64,000 bases of DNA from JBJYIN01 sp046237015 (GCF_046237015.1 NZ_JBJYIN010000020.1:1-64000); one strand, 5' to 3'. Shown: positions 53,344 through 63,172, counted from the stretch's first letter. The notes: a model not told the origin generated them from the sequence alone. Numbers and translations are program-made.

Positions 53344-53679
53344 ATGAATAATCCGTTTCACGCTAGGTGGAGTCGCAATGGGAATTTGCTTTGTCACGGT
53401 CATTGGCTTATTTCCTATAAAGAACAAGACTTCACGCTTCCTGAAAAATATCAAGAAAATCATATGGGAACGATGGGGATTTATTCAGTTATTGATCCCG
53501 AAGATGAATTATATCGTGATGGACTTGATGAAGATGATTGGATTTTAGCCAATATAGAATGGCTTGCCGATTGTTTTGAGTTGAATCAGATTCCGATAGA
53601 AGAGTGCTATTTTCGCTACTTTTATCAGGCTGTGAATCAACAAGATTGGCGTTGTACCAGTTGTGCTGGCTGTATGTGA
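53344..53679 (+). CDS. conserved-looking hypothetical protein with a C-terminal Cys motif
   Basis: This 111-residue acidic protein (IDPEDELYRDGLDEDDWILA) has many aromatics and ends CTSCAGCM, a C-x2-C-x2-C arrangement at the very end. There is no signal peptide. The ending could bind a metal or take part in thiol chemistry. It lies alone, followed by a terminator, and the codon use looks normal. I do not recognise the family. Confidence 0.6.
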   Translation: MNNPFHARWSRNGNLLCHGHWLISYKEQDFTLPEKYQENHMGTMGIYSVIDPEDELYRDGLDEDDWILANIEWLADCFELNQIPIEECYFRYFYQAVNQQDWRCTSCAGCM

Positions 53680-53760
53680 CCTTTCATTATTTGAGATCCT
53701 CTAACTCATCCACTCTTGCGTTTCTGGCTGCATGTGCGTTTATCTGAAGCGGCATTCAGA

Positions 53761-53798
53761 GACGCTATTTATTTTATGTAACATAGCGCCTTTTTTTG
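53761..53798 (+). terminator. intrinsic terminator
   Basis: The stem CGCTAT / ATAGCG with a 14-base loop ends in seven T, 82 bases after the stop of the Cys-motif protein gene. The long loop makes it weaker than typical. Confidence 0.6.
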
Positions 53799-53888
53799 TA
53801 ATGTGTTTCGCACATCAGTGCATAAAACCGCTTTTATAAAGAAAAGTGGTACCCTTGTCCTTTCCCCACTGATTAAGATGATACGGCA

Positions 53889-54383
53889 ATGACGGAAACT
53901 GATATTTCACGGTTAAGTAGTCTGGTCGGCGAGCGGCTCAAAGCGAGTGGTGCAAAGGTCACCTGTGCGGAGTCTTGTACTGGTGGATGGCTAGCAAAGG
54001 CGATCACTGATATTTCAGGAAGTTCGAGCTGGTTTGATTATGGTTTCGTGACTTATAGCAATCAGGCCAAGCAAAATCTGGTACGTGTCAATGAAGATAC
54101 GCTTTCTCTTTATGGTGCGGTGAGTGCCGAGGTCGTTGAGGAAATGGCTGTAGGAGCCTTAAACGCTGCCGGAGCGGATTTTGCTGTTTCGATCAGTGGT
54201 ATCGCTGGGCCTGATGGTGGCTCCGATGAAAAGCCGGTCGGAACGGTCTGGTTTGGTTTTACCGATAAACAGGGATCTACCGTTACTCGTAAAATGTTAT
54301 TTCGCGGTGGTAGGAATGATGTACGGTTGCAATCGGTACATTTTGCCTTACAAACATTGTTAGATGATTTTTTGAAAAAATAA
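53889..54383 (+). CDS. pncC: nicotinamide-nucleotide amidohydrolase (CinA C-terminal type)
   Basis: This 164-residue single-domain CinA protein has VTCAESCTGGWLAKAITDISGSS (catalytic Ser/Lys region), FVTYSNQAKQ, YGAVSAEVVEEMA and SISGIAGPDGGSDEKPVGTVW. It deamidates nicotinamide mononucleotide to nicotinate mononucleotide. Its position directly before recA matches E. coli ygaD (pncC). Confidence 0.95.
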   Translation: MTETDISRLSSLVGERLKASGAKVTCAESCTGGWLAKAITDISGSSSWFDYGFVTYSNQAKQNLVRVNEDTLSLYGAVSAEVVEEMAVGALNAAGADFAVSISGIAGPDGGSDEKPVGTVWFGFTDKQGSTVTRKMLFRGGRNDVRLQSVHFALQTLLDDFLKK

Positions 54384-54389
54384 TCTTGA

Positions 54390-54409
54390 TGCTGTATGCA
54401 CATACAGTA
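54390..54409. promoter_or_regulatory. LexA (SOS) box of recA
   Basis: The sequence CTGTATGCACATACAG (54392-54407) is a perfect palindrome matching the LexA consensus CTGT-N8-ACAG, 78 bases before the recA start. RecA should be induced by DNA damage. Confidence 0.93.
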
Positions 54410-54487
54410 TAATGTCAGTAATTATTCGGCAATCCATGATTAAGCGACTGCGTAGAGAACGCTTTACGCTGCATGACAGGAGTAGAA

Positions 54488-55558
54488 ATGGCTATTGATG
54501 AGAACAAACAAAAGGCTCTGGCGGCAGCTCTGGGTCAGATCGAAAAGCAGTTTGGTAAAGGTTCTATCATGCGTTTGGGCGAAGACCGCTCAATGGATGT
54601 TGAAACAATTTCTACCGGTTCCCTGTCTTTGGATATCGCATTGGGGGCAGGCGGCTTGCCGATGGGCCGTATTGTTGAAATTTATGGTCCAGAATCCTCT
54701 GGTAAAACGACACTGACTTTACAGGTTATCGCGGCAGCTCAGCGTGAAGGTAAAACATGTGCATTTATCGATGCAGAGCACGCATTGGACCCCATTTACG
54801 CTAAGAAACTTGGTGTAGATATTGATAATTTGCTGTGTTCTCAGCCTGATACCGGTGAGCAGGCGTTGGAAATCTGTGATGCGCTGACCCGTTCCGGCGC
54901 GGTCGATGTCATTATTGTCGACTCCGTTGCGGCCTTGACGCCGAAAGCTGAAATAGAAGGCGAAATCGGCGACTCACACATGGGGCTCGCTGCTCGCATG
55001 ATGAGTCAGGCAATGCGTAAATTGGCGGGGAATCTGAAACAAGCTAATACGCTACTGATTTTTATTAACCAGATTCGCATGAAGATCGGGGTTATGTTTG
55101 GTAATCCTGAAACCACAACTGGCGGTAACGCATTGAAATTCTATGCATCCGTGCGCTTGGATATTCGCCGTATCGGTGCAATTAAAGAGGGCGAGGAAGT
55201 TGTGGGTAGTGAGACTCGTGTCAAGGTGGTTAAAAACAAAGTGGCCGCCCCGTTTAAACAGGCTGAGTTCCAAATCCTGTATGGTGAGGGGATCAATATT
55301 CATGGTGAGTTGGTTGATCTCGGGGTTAAGCATAAGCTGATTGAAAAAGCTGGTGCCTGGTACAGTTACAATGGCGATAAAATTGGGCAAGGGAAGGCGA
55401 ATGCCTGTAATTACCTGAAAGAAAATCCAGCTATTGCAAATGAGTTGGATAAAAAACTGCGTGAGATGTTATTGCATAAAGGTAGCGATCTTTCGCCTGT
55501 CGCGACGGGTGAGAGCTACGATGAAAGCGTAGCAGAGGAAGGTCGTGAAGAGTTTTGA
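54488..55558 (+). CDS. recA: recombinase RecA
   Basis: This 356-residue protein has Walker A GPESSGKT (67-74), Walker B IIVDSVAALTP, the L1/L2 loop region (DSHMGLAARMM, then INQIRMKIGVMFGNPETTTG) and an acidic C-terminal end. It forms the filament for strand exchange and stimulates LexA self-cleavage. ATG 54488 with AGGAG is used; the frame extends to 54473. recX follows after 38 bases. Confidence 0.98.
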   Translation: MAIDENKQKALAAALGQIEKQFGKGSIMRLGEDRSMDVETISTGSLSLDIALGAGGLPMGRIVEIYGPESSGKTTLTLQVIAAAQREGKTCAFIDAEHALDPIYAKKLGVDIDNLLCSQPDTGEQALEICDALTRSGAVDVIIVDSVAALTPKAEIEGEIGDSHMGLAARMMSQAMRKLAGNLKQANTLLIFINQIRMKIGVMFGNPETTTGGNALKFYASVRLDIRRIGAIKEGEEVVGSETRVKVVKNKVAAPFKQAEFQILYGEGINIHGELVDLGVKHKLIEKAGAWYSYNGDKIGQGKANACNYLKENPAIANELDKKLREMLLHKGSDLSPVATGESYDESVAEEGREEF

Positions 55559-55596
55559 TGTTCAGGGTATAGCATAAATTTTTGCCAGGTTTGTGA

Positions 55597-56085
55597 ATGA
55601 GTAAACCGCTACGTTATGCTATGAATGTGCTTGCTGTTCGCGATCACAGTGAATTCGAGATACGCCGCAAACTTGCGGCGTATCTTTATCAACCGGAAAG
55701 AACTGATGGCGCGCTCAACGATGTAAAGAAAAACGTTTCCGCTGAGGAAATTGAGTCTGTCATTCTCTACTGTACGGAACATGGCTGGTTGGACGATGGG
55801 CGTTTTGCTTGTCGTTATATCCGAAGTCGTAGCCGTAAAGGGTATGGTTCACAGCGTATCCGAGCAGAATTGAGCCAAAAGGGTATCGATAAGGAAACGA
55901 TCTCTACCGCTTTTGATGAAAGTGATATTGACTGGTGTGAACTGGCTAAGTCGATCGCAGAGCGAAAATTCGGGTATCCTCTACCCGTTGAGTGGAAAGA
56001 AAAGGTAAAACTACAGCGATATTTGCTATATCGTGGTTTTTTCCATGAAGAAATCCAATCTGTTTATGCGAATTTTTCAGATTGA
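55597..56085 (+). CDS. recX: RecX, RecA inhibitor
   Basis: This 162-residue protein has three-helix repeats typical of RecX: AMNVLAVRDHSEFEIRRKLA, YCTEHGWLDDGRFACRYIRS and KGYGSQRIRAELSQKGID. It limits RecA filament extension. It is probably transcribed with recA by read-through. Confidence 0.95.
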   Translation: MSKPLRYAMNVLAVRDHSEFEIRRKLAAYLYQPERTDGALNDVKKNVSAEEIESVILYCTEHGWLDDGRFACRYIRSRSRKGYGSQRIRAELSQKGIDKETISTAFDESDIDWCELAKSIAERKFGYPLPVEWKEKVKLQRYLLYRGFFHEEIQSVYANFSD

Positions 56086-56223
56086 TGCATACGGGATTTT
56101 ACTTCCCATCGAAGAAAATTTATCTTATTCCCACTTTTTTTGTTCGTGAGTTGCACGGTAGCGTCAGCATGCTGCACTAACCTTGCCCGCGATCTGTTCT
56201 TCTAGCTTGATTCCAGGACAATT

Positions 56224-58854
56224 ATGAGCAAGAGCACCGCTGAGATCCGTCAGGCGTTTCTCGATTTTTTCCACGGTAAGGGTCATCAGGTTGTTGAAAG
56301 TAGCTCCCTGGTGCCGAATAACGATCCAACTTTGCTATTCACCAACGCAGGTATGAACCAGTTCAAGGATGTATTTTTGGGACTGGATAAACGCAACTAC
56401 CTGAGAGCAACGACGTCACAGCGTTGTGTGCGTGCAGGTGGTAAGCATAACGATTTGGAAAACGTTGGCTACACTGCGCGTCATCATACCTTCTTTGAGA
56501 TGTTAGGAAATTTCAGTTTTGGCGATTATTTCAAGCAGAATGCCATTCATTACGCATGGGAGCTGTTGACATCACCAGAATGGTTTAGCCTGCCAAAAGA
56601 GAAATTGTGGGTAACGGTTTATGCGACCGATGACGAAGCTTATGGTATCTGGGCTAATGAAATTGGTGTTCCACCAGAGCGTATTATTCGCATTGGCGAC
56701 AACAAAGGTGGCGCCTATGAGTCAGATAATTTCTGGCAGATGGGCGAAACCGGTCCTTGTGGCCCATGTAGCGAGATTTTTTACGATCACGGCGCACATA
56801 TAGCGGGGGGGCCTCCGGGCAGTCCTGATGAAGATGGCGATCGCTATATTGAGATCTGGAATCTGGTTTTCATGCAGTTCAATCGCCAGGCTGATGGTTC
56901 AATGGTGCCATTACCTAAACCCTCTGTTGATACCGGTATGGGCTTAGAACGTGTATCTGCCGTGTTGCAGCACGTCAATTCAAACTATGAAATTGATTTA
57001 TTTAAGACGTTGATTGCTGCTGCCGCAAAAGCGGTAGGGACGACGGACTTGGATAATAAGTCGCTACGTGTTATCGCTGACCACATCCGCTCTTGTGCTT
57101 TCCTGATTGCTGATGGCGTGACGCCTTCCAATGAAAACCGTGGCTATGTTCTGCGCCGTATCATTCGTCGTGCAGTGCGTCATGGCAATATGCTGGGAGC
57201 GACAGAGACATTCTTTTACAAATTGGTTGCGCCGTTGATTGAGGTTATGGGCTCAGCGGCGACTGAGTTGAAAAAGCAGCAGTCGATGGTTGAACAAGCG
57301 CTCAAAACGGAAGAAGAGCAATTCGCTCGTACACTGGAGCGTGGACTGTCATTGCTGGATGATGAAATCAGCAAGTTGTCTGGCGATACGCTGGATGGTG
57401 AAACGGCATTTAAACTCTATGACACTTATGGTTTCCCTATCGATTTAACCGCTGATGTATGCCGTGAGCGTGGTCTGAAGGTCGATGAGAATGGATTTGA
57501 GCAAGCGATGGAAGCTCAGCGCCAGCGCGCGCGCGAGGCGAGTGGATTTGGTGTCGATTACAACAGTCTTGTCCGTGTTGATGCAATAACACCTTTTCGG
57601 GGTTATGAACAAACTCGCCAGCAATCCACGGTTATCGCGCTGTACCATGATGGCAAAGCTGTCGAACAGATTGAGGCGGGTGAAGACGCTGTCGTTATTT
57701 TGAATGAGACACCGTTTTATAGTGAGTCTGGTGGGCAAGTTGGTGATAAAGGGGAATTAATTGGCACCACTAATGCTCGCTTCGATGTGCAGGATACCCA
57801 GAAGTATGGTCAGGCTATCGGCCATATCGGTAAGCTGGTTCAAGGATCGTTGCGTGTTAACGACAGTATTGATGCCATTGTTGATGAGGCGCGTCGTGAT
57901 CGTATCCGTTTGAATCATTCTGCAACACATTTGTTGCATGCGGCGTTACGTCAGGTTTTGGGTGAACATGTCGCACAGAAAGGTTCGTTGGTTAATGACA
58001 GCTATCTGCGTTTTGATTTCTCTCACACTGAAGCAATGAAACCTGAACAAATTCGTCAGGTGGAAGATATTGTCAATGCTCAAATTCGTCGTAACCATGC
58101 GGTGCAAACGAATGTGATGGCGATTGCGGATGCGAAAGCTAAGGGGGCGATGGCTCTGTTTGGCGAAAAATATGACGAGCAGGTTCGTGTATTGACAATG
58201 GGCGATTTCTCGATCGAGTTGTGTGGTGGTACTCACGCTCGCCATACGGGCGATATCGGTTTGTTTCAGATCAGTTCTGAATCGGGAACTGCCGCTGGCG
58301 TGCGCCGAATCGAAGCTGTAACAGGTGAAAACGCGTTGTCCGTGTTGCATCATCAAAGTGACGTTTTGCAGGATATTGCGCACCTTCTGAAAGGTGATAG
58401 CAATAATCTGAGTGACAAAGTCCGCTCTGTACTTGACCGTACTCGGGCTTTGGAAAAGGAACTTCAACAATTGAAAGCCCAGCAGGCTGCGCAAGAAAGT
58501 TCTTCTCTCTCTGGCAAGGCAAAAGATATTAATGGCACTAAACTGCTAGTTACTCAATTGGATAATGTAGAAGCTAAGTTACTACGAACCATGGTGGATG
58601 ATCTGAAGAATCAACTAGGGTCAGCCATTATTGTTTTGGCCACCACGGCTGAGGGGAAAGTTAGCTTGATTTCTGGTGTCACAAAGGATTTAACTGATCG
58701 AGTGAAAGCTGGTGAGTTAATTGGATTTGTTGCCCAGCAGGTTGGCGGCAAGGGCGGCGGTCGCCCGGATATGGCTCAGGCTGGTGGTTCTGATGTGGTT
58801 GCATTGCCTGCCGCTTTAGCCAGTATTGAATCCTGGGTTGCTGGCAAACTGTAA
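56224..58854 (+). CDS. alaS: alanyl-tRNA synthetase
   Basis: This 876-residue enzyme equals the E. coli length. It has the class II catalytic part at the start (STAEIRQAFLDFFHGKGH, RCVRAGGKHNDLENVG), an editing domain with LNHSATHLLHAALRQVL (the HxxxH site) and CGGTHARHTGDIG, and the C-terminal Ala domain ending GGKGGGRPDMAQAGG. It also represses its own gene in E. coli. Confidence 0.98.
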   Translation: MSKSTAEIRQAFLDFFHGKGHQVVESSSLVPNNDPTLLFTNAGMNQFKDVFLGLDKRNYLRATTSQRCVRAGGKHNDLENVGYTARHHTFFEMLGNFSFGDYFKQNAIHYAWELLTSPEWFSLPKEKLWVTVYATDDEAYGIWANEIGVPPERIIRIGDNKGGAYESDNFWQMGETGPCGPCSEIFYDHGAHIAGGPPGSPDEDGDRYIEIWNLVFMQFNRQADGSMVPLPKPSVDTGMGLERVSAVLQHVNSNYEIDLFKTLIAAAAKAVGTTDLDNKSLRVIADHIRSCAFLIADGVTPSNENRGYVLRRIIRRAVRHGNMLGATETFFYKLVAPLIEVMGSAATELKKQQSMVEQALKTEEEQFARTLERGLSLLDDEISKLSGDTLDGETAFKLYDTYGFPIDLTADVCRERGLKVDENGFEQAMEAQRQRAREASGFGVDYNSLVRVDAITPFRGYEQTRQQSTVIALYHDGKAVEQIEAGEDAVVILNETPFYSESGGQVGDKGELIGTTNARFDVQDTQKYGQAIGHIGKLVQGSLRVNDSIDAIVDEARRDRIRLNHSATHLLHAALRQVLGEHVAQKGSLVNDSYLRFDFSHTEAMKPEQIRQVEDIVNAQIRRNHAVQTNVMAIADAKAKGAMALFGEKYDEQVRVLTMGDFSIELCGGTHARHTGDIGLFQISSESGTAAGVRRIEAVTGENALSVLHHQSDVLQDIAHLLKGDSNNLSDKVRSVLDRTRALEKELQQLKAQQAAQESSSLSGKAKDINGTKLLVTQLDNVEAKLLRTMVDDLKNQLGSAIIVLATTAEGKVSLISGVTKDLTDRVKAGELIGFVAQQVGGKGGGRPDMAQAGGSDVVALPAALASIESWVAGKL

Positions 58855-58876
58855 GTTAATATTCGCGTTGTCCAAC

Positions 58877-58914
58877 AAAACGCCATAGCTGAATATGGGT
58901 TATGGCGTTTTTGT
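58877..58914 (+). terminator. terminator after alaS
   Basis: AAAACGCCATA and TATGGCGTTTT form an 11-bp stem with a T-rich tail (TTTTTGT), 22 bases after the alaS stop. Confidence 0.85.
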
Positions 58915-59170
58915 CTTGCAGGAAGGATATCTGTCAAGCAAGATGAACGGTATGTCGCTTTGGAGATCCTGAAGCTGAATATGCTCAAGTGTCTTGTTGC
59001 GATAACAAAGGCACAAGCTACTTATATCGACTAAACTAACAAGTAGCGACAACTAGGAGTGCGATGATGGAGTTATACCATCGTCTAGGTTTACGTTTTC
59101 ACGGCACATGATGGATAATGACGGGGAGACAGAGAGACCCGACTCTTTATAATCTTTCAAGGAGCAAAGA

Positions 59171-59356
59171 ATGCTTATTTTGACTCGTCGAGTTGGCGAA
59201 ACCCTCATGATTGGCGATGAGGTAACGGTTACTGTACTAGGGGTAAAAGGCAATCAGGTGCGCATTGGTGTTAATGCGCCTAAAGAGGTTTCTGTCCACC
59301 GAGAAGAGATCTATCAACGAATTCAGGCAGAGAAATCTCAGCCGTCCTCGTATTGA
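59171..59356 (+). CDS. csrA: carbon storage regulator CsrA/RsmA
   Basis: This 61-residue RNA-binding dimer reads MLILTRRVGETLMIGDEVTV at the start and VSVHREEIYQRIQAEK at the core, with Arg44-type residues intact. In soft-rot bacteria RsmA controls plant-wall-degrading enzymes and quorum sensing. AAGGAGC precedes the start. Confidence 0.98.
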   Translation: MLILTRRVGETLMIGDEVTVTVLGVKGNQVRIGVNAPKEVSVHREEIYQRIQAEKSQPSSY

Positions 59357-59364
59357 TTGGCAAT

Positions 59365-59395
59365 GCGTCTCGCAGAAACGAGACGCTATTGTTTT
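59365..59395 (+). terminator. terminator after csrA
   Basis: GCGTCTCG and CGAGACGC form a perfect 8-bp stem with a 6-base loop followed by TATTGTTTT. Confidence 0.75.
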
Positions 59396-59563
59396 CCTCG
59401 CATTTTCTTTTTCTTCCTCTGATTAATATCTTTTTCCTTTTTGAGCATTGTCCTGATTGTAGGATAACCATCTGTTTTCCTGCTGATAAAATGCACTTTT
59501 TGTCGTGAATTCGCCCGTCTTGGATGCGAATTGCACAAACAAACTTAACTTGGGAAAAATTGT

Positions 59564-59591
59564 TTGACTTATAAGTCCGGGAAAGTAATAT
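59564..59591 (+). promoter_or_regulatory. promoter of the tRNA-Ser/tRNA-Arg transcript
   Basis: TTGACT (59564-59569) and TAATAT (59586-59591) are separated by 16 bases and followed by a GC-rich start region (GTGCGCC), the form seen in stable-RNA promoters under stringent control. Confidence 0.7.
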
Positions 59592-59654
59592 GTGCGCCAC
59601 GCAGTACCGGTGAACACAAGTAGAAAATTTTCGATGTGATTACAGGTAATGCAT

Positions 59655-59747
59655 GGTGAGGTGGCCGAGAGGCTGAAGGCGCTCCCCTGCTAAGGGAGTA
59701 TGCGGTCAAAAGCTGCATCGAGGGTTCGAATCCCTCCCTCACCGCCA
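59655..59747 (+). tRNA. serV: tRNA-Ser (anticodon GCT)
   Basis: This 93-nt class II tRNA has GGTGAGGTGGCCGAG at the 5' end, anticodon loop CTGCTAA, long variable arm, T arm GGTTCGAATCC and encoded CCA. It is the first of four tRNAs in a row, as in E. coli serV-argV-argY-argZ. Confidence 0.97.
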
Positions 59748-59753
59748 TTTAAT

Positions 59754-59830
59754 GCATCCGTAGCTCAGCTGGATAGAGTACTCGGCTACGAACCGAGCGG
59801 TCGGAGGTTCGAATCCTCCCGGATGCACCA
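59754..59830 (+). tRNA. argV: tRNA-Arg (anticodon ACG), copy 1
   Basis: This 77-nt tRNA has GCATCCG/CGGATGC acceptor pairing, anticodon loop CTACGAA and encoded CCA. The A of the anticodon would be converted to inosine. It is identical to the next two copies. Confidence 0.97.
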
Positions 59831-59885
59831 TTTAAATGGCGACTATGTTGGTAATTGCTGTTTGTGTTGAAGTAGAAAATATTAT

Positions 59886-59962
59886 GCATCCGTAGCTCAG
59901 CTGGATAGAGTACTCGGCTACGAACCGAGCGGTCGGAGGTTCGAATCCTCCCGGATGCACCA
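59886..59962 (+). tRNA. tRNA-Arg (anticodon ACG), copy 2
   Basis: This is identical to copy 1 over all 77 positions, after a 55-base spacer. Confidence 0.97.
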
Positions 59963-60032
59963 TTGTTAGCATTTCTATTGATCTCATAGCAGATTTTCTT
60001 TTATACCAATCAAAAGCTTCTCCTTTCTATAT

Positions 60033-60109
60033 GCATCCGTAGCTCAGCTGGATAGAGTACTCGGCTACGAACCGAGCGGTCGGAGGTTCGAATCCTCCCG
60101 GATGCACCA
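60033..60109 (+). tRNA. tRNA-Arg (anticodon ACG), copy 3
   Basis: This is identical to copies 1 and 2, after a 70-base spacer. No obvious terminator follows within 100 bases. Confidence 0.97.
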
Positions 60110-60394
60110 TATCTCGTACGGATAATCGTCATTGCCTTGAACCGGCGTATAGCCATTTGTTCCGTTTGCTTTCTTCTTCCGTAGTACATTACTGTTTGTG
60201 CATATTGTCGTCTGCTTTTCGTTCATGTGGCCTGGCCGTCCTGCCTATTGTTCTTAGTATTACGCTTCGTAAAGTCACATCACTCTATTTTGATTGAAAT
60301 AATGGCCTGATTATTATGTGGTTATTGAGTGAGCGACAACGTTTTTACTTTGCGATAAAGTAAGCCTCTTTTTTCTGTAAGCATGGAGTACATG

Positions 60395-60961
60395 ATGTAC
60401 GATCGTTATCAAGGCTTGATCTTTGATATGGACGGCACCTTACTCGATACCGAACCGACACACCATAAAGCATGGCATCAGGTGCTGGCTAAATATGGTA
60501 TGAAATATGAAGCGGCTGTCATGACTGCGTTGAATGGTTCTCCGACCTGGCGTACCGCCCAGTTTATTATTGAGCGTCACCAGGTGGATATGGATCCGCA
60601 TAAATTAGCCGATGAAAAAACGGCGATTGTGCAGGAAATGCTGTTGGACACGGTGACCGCGCTACCGTTAATTGATGTGGTCAAGCATTATCACGGGCGT
60701 CGTCCTATGGCTATCGGGACTGGTAGCACTCATGGTATGGCTGACATGCTGTTACAGCATCTTGGGTTACATGGTTATTTTGATGCGATTGTTGGTGCTG
60801 ACGATGTTATCAATCATAAGCCGTTCCCCGACACGTTTTTACGTTGCGCTGAGCTTATCTCGGTAGCACCAGAACATTGTGTTGTGTTTGAAGATGCTGA
60901 TTATGGTATTGAGGCTGCTAAGCGTGCAAACATGGCTGTAGTCGATGTCCGTAAACGGTGA
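60395..60961 (+). CDS. yqaB: HAD-family sugar phosphatase (YqaB-like)
   Basis: This 188-residue HAD phosphatase has motif I FDMDGTLLDTEP, motif II region GTGSTHG, the K in HKPFPDTF and motif IV FEDADYGIEAA. E. coli YqaB dephosphorylates fructose-1-phosphate and 6-phosphogluconate. Of the clustered starts, ATG 60395 (MYDRYQGLIF) has GGAG 6 bases upstream. Its stop overlaps the next start (GTGA). Confidence 0.93.
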   Translation: MYDRYQGLIFDMDGTLLDTEPTHHKAWHQVLAKYGMKYEAAVMTALNGSPTWRTAQFIIERHQVDMDPHKLADEKTAIVQEMLLDTVTALPLIDVVKHYHGRRPMAIGTGSTHGMADMLLQHLGLHGYFDAIVGADDVINHKPFPDTFLRCAELISVAPEHCVVFEDADYGIEAAKRANMAVVDVRKR

Positions 60962-61386
60962 CTGAGTTCTGGGCTGTATTCACTCTTTTCTGGAGCAGCT
61001 TACTGAGTGCGACATTGCTACCAGGAAGTTCAGAAGTGTTGCTGGTTACACTCTTGCTTTCTGGCAATGTCAGCCCCATCTTGCTAATTATTGTTGCAAC
61101 GGTGGGAAATACCCTGGGAGGGGTAACAAACATTATTATAGGGCGCTTACTGCCTCAACTAAAACAGCAGACAGGACACGCGATAGCGGTACGTTGGTTA
61201 CAGCGCTATGGCCTCGCTGCGTTATTATTTAGTTGGGTTCCGGTAGTTGGCGATTTATTGTGTGTATTGGCGGGTTGGTTACGTATGCCTTGGGTTCGTG
61301 CGGCCGTTTTCATCGGTATTGGGAAAGCGCTGCGCTATATCATCCTGACAGGGGTAACTTTACAAGGTATTGCATGGTGGCATTAG
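60958..61386 (+). CDS. yqaA: YqaA-family DedA-like membrane protein
   Basis: This 142-residue membrane protein has FWSSLLSATLLPGSSEVLLV at the start and VPVVGDLLCVLAGWLRMPW near the end, the form of the small SNARE-associated/DedA group. It begins with GTG that overlaps the yqaB stop, so the two are coupled. Function is unknown, possibly lipid-carrier flipping. Confidence 0.92.
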   Translation: MTEFWAVFTLFWSSLLSATLLPGSSEVLLVTLLLSGNVSPILLIIVATVGNTLGGVTNIIIGRLLPQLKQQTGHAIAVRWLQRYGLAALLFSWVPVVGDLLCVLAGWLRMPWVRAAVFIGIGKALRYIILTGVTLQGIAWWH

Positions 61387-61464
61387 TCGCGGGTCGTGGC
61401 TGGTGAGTGTCACCTCGTTTCAATTATGCTTATAAACATTACATTTTAACAACGGGAGGTCGAT

Positions 61465-63018
61465 TTGATCCCGGACATATCAACTGCGCTTTCTTGGCTG
61501 GAAAAGCATCCACATGCTGTGAACGGTATCCAGCGTGGAATTGAGCGCGAAACGTTGCGCGTATTGGCGAATGGACACCTTGCTACGACAGGTCATCCCG
61601 AGCAGTTAGGCTCGGCGTTAACACATCCATGGATTACGACGGACTTTGCAGAGTCACTACTGGAATTCATTACACCGGTTGATCAAGATGTTGACCATTT
61701 GCTGAGTTTTTTGCGAGACATTCATCGCCATGTATCCCGAAATCTGGATGATGAGCGCATGTGGCCATTAAGTATGCCGTGCTTTATTGCCGCTGAGCAG
61801 GATATTGAATTAGCGCAATATGGTACTTCTAACATTGGTCGATTTAAGACACTGTATCGTGAGGGGTTGAAAAATCGTTACGGTGCACTGATGCAAACCA
61901 TCTCCGGTGTGCATTACAATTTTTCGCTACCGCTTGCGTTTTGGCAGGCTAAGTCTGGTGTCAAAGATGCTGATAGTGGAAAAATTGAGATATCAGCGGG
62001 GTATTTTCGCCTAATCCGTAATTACTATCGATTTGGCTGGATTATTCCTTATCTGTTTGGGGCTTCGCCCGCTATTTGTTCGTCTTTCCTGCAAGGTCGT
62101 GAAACCGCACTTCCTTTTGAACGCACGGATAAGGGAATGTGTTACCTACCGTATGCAACCTCGCTTCGGTTGAGCGATTTAGGTTATACCAATAAATCAC
62201 AAAGTAATCTTGGTATTACGTTTAATCATTTGGATACCTATGTCGCTGCGTTGAAACGCGCAATAAAAACGCCTTCTGAAGAGTATGCTCAAATTGGTGT
62301 GAAAAAAGAGGGGCGATATCTACAACTGAACACCAATGTATTGCAGATTGAAAATGAACTCTATGCCCCTATCAGGCCAAAAAGGGTGACTCGGGCTGGG
62401 GAATCGCCCTCCGATGCGCTTCTGCGTGGCGGCATTGAGTATATTGAAGTGAGGTCGCTGGATATTAATCCATTCTCGCCAACTGGTGTCAGTGGTAGCC
62501 AGGTTCGATTCCTTGATTTGTTCCTGATCTGGTGTGCGCTGGCTGATGCACCAGAAATGAGCGCTGATGAATTAGCGTGTACGCGCAAAAATTGGAATCG
62601 AGTGATACTGGAAGGGCGTAAGCCGGGACAGACTGTTGGTATGGGATGTGATACGGCACAACAACCTATTGCTGATGTAGGCAAATCATTGTTTGCTGAT
62701 TTGCGTCGTGTTGCTGAGGTGTTGGATGAGGGGCGCGAACAACCTTATTATCAGCAAGTTTGCGATGAGTTAGTTACTGGTTTTGAAGATCCAGAAAGTA
62801 CATTCTCTGGACGATTGCTTGCTATGATGAAGCAAGAAGGCAGTAGTAGTGTTGGTCTTCATCTCGCAGATGAATATCGCAAAATGTTACGTGATGAACC
62901 ATTGCAAGTGTTGACGGAAGAACAACTGAGTGCGGAGTGTGAACGCTCATGGCTTCGTCAGCGGCAGATTGAAGCGGAAGATACACTGAGTTTTGAAGCC
63001 TATCTTGCTGCGCAGTAA
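61465..63018 (+). CDS. gshA: glutamate-cysteine ligase
   Basis: This 517-residue enzyme makes gamma-glutamylcysteine, the first step of glutathione synthesis. It has GIERETLRVLANGHLA, MQTISGVHYNFSLPL and YIEVRSLDINPFSPTGV. It starts with TTG, as E. coli gshA does (MIPD...), 5 bases after GGGAGG. Its order before luxS is normal for the family. Confidence 0.97.
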   Translation: MIPDISTALSWLEKHPHAVNGIQRGIERETLRVLANGHLATTGHPEQLGSALTHPWITTDFAESLLEFITPVDQDVDHLLSFLRDIHRHVSRNLDDERMWPLSMPCFIAAEQDIELAQYGTSNIGRFKTLYREGLKNRYGALMQTISGVHYNFSLPLAFWQAKSGVKDADSGKIEISAGYFRLIRNYYRFGWIIPYLFGASPAICSSFLQGRETALPFERTDKGMCYLPYATSLRLSDLGYTNKSQSNLGITFNHLDTYVAALKRAIKTPSEEYAQIGVKKEGRYLQLNTNVLQIENELYAPIRPKRVTRAGESPSDALLRGGIEYIEVRSLDINPFSPTGVSGSQVRFLDLFLIWCALADAPEMSADELACTRKNWNRVILEGRKPGQTVGMGCDTAQQPIADVGKSLFADLRRVAEVLDEGREQPYYQQVCDELVTGFEDPESTFSGRLLAMMKQEGSSSVGLHLADEYRKMLRDEPLQVLTEEQLSAECERSWLRQRQIEAEDTLSFEAYLAAQ

Positions 63019-63026
63019 AAAGAAAA

Positions 63027-63045
63027 GGCCACAGAAACTGTGGCC
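63027..63045. terminator. hairpin after gshA
   Basis: GGCCACAG-AAA-CTGTGGCC is a perfect stem 8 bases after the stop. The A run precedes it and no T run follows on the plus strand, so it looks like a weak or minus-strand-oriented terminator. Confidence 0.55.
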
Positions 63046-63172
63046 AAATAAACATCTCTAATAAGGGATGATGATAATAAATGCGCGTCTTTCAGTAACT
63101 CAGACTCGCACGAAGAAGAAAAGTTTCCCAGAAATGAGAAAAAATAAAATTTTTCTATGAGGAGGTGGCGTT

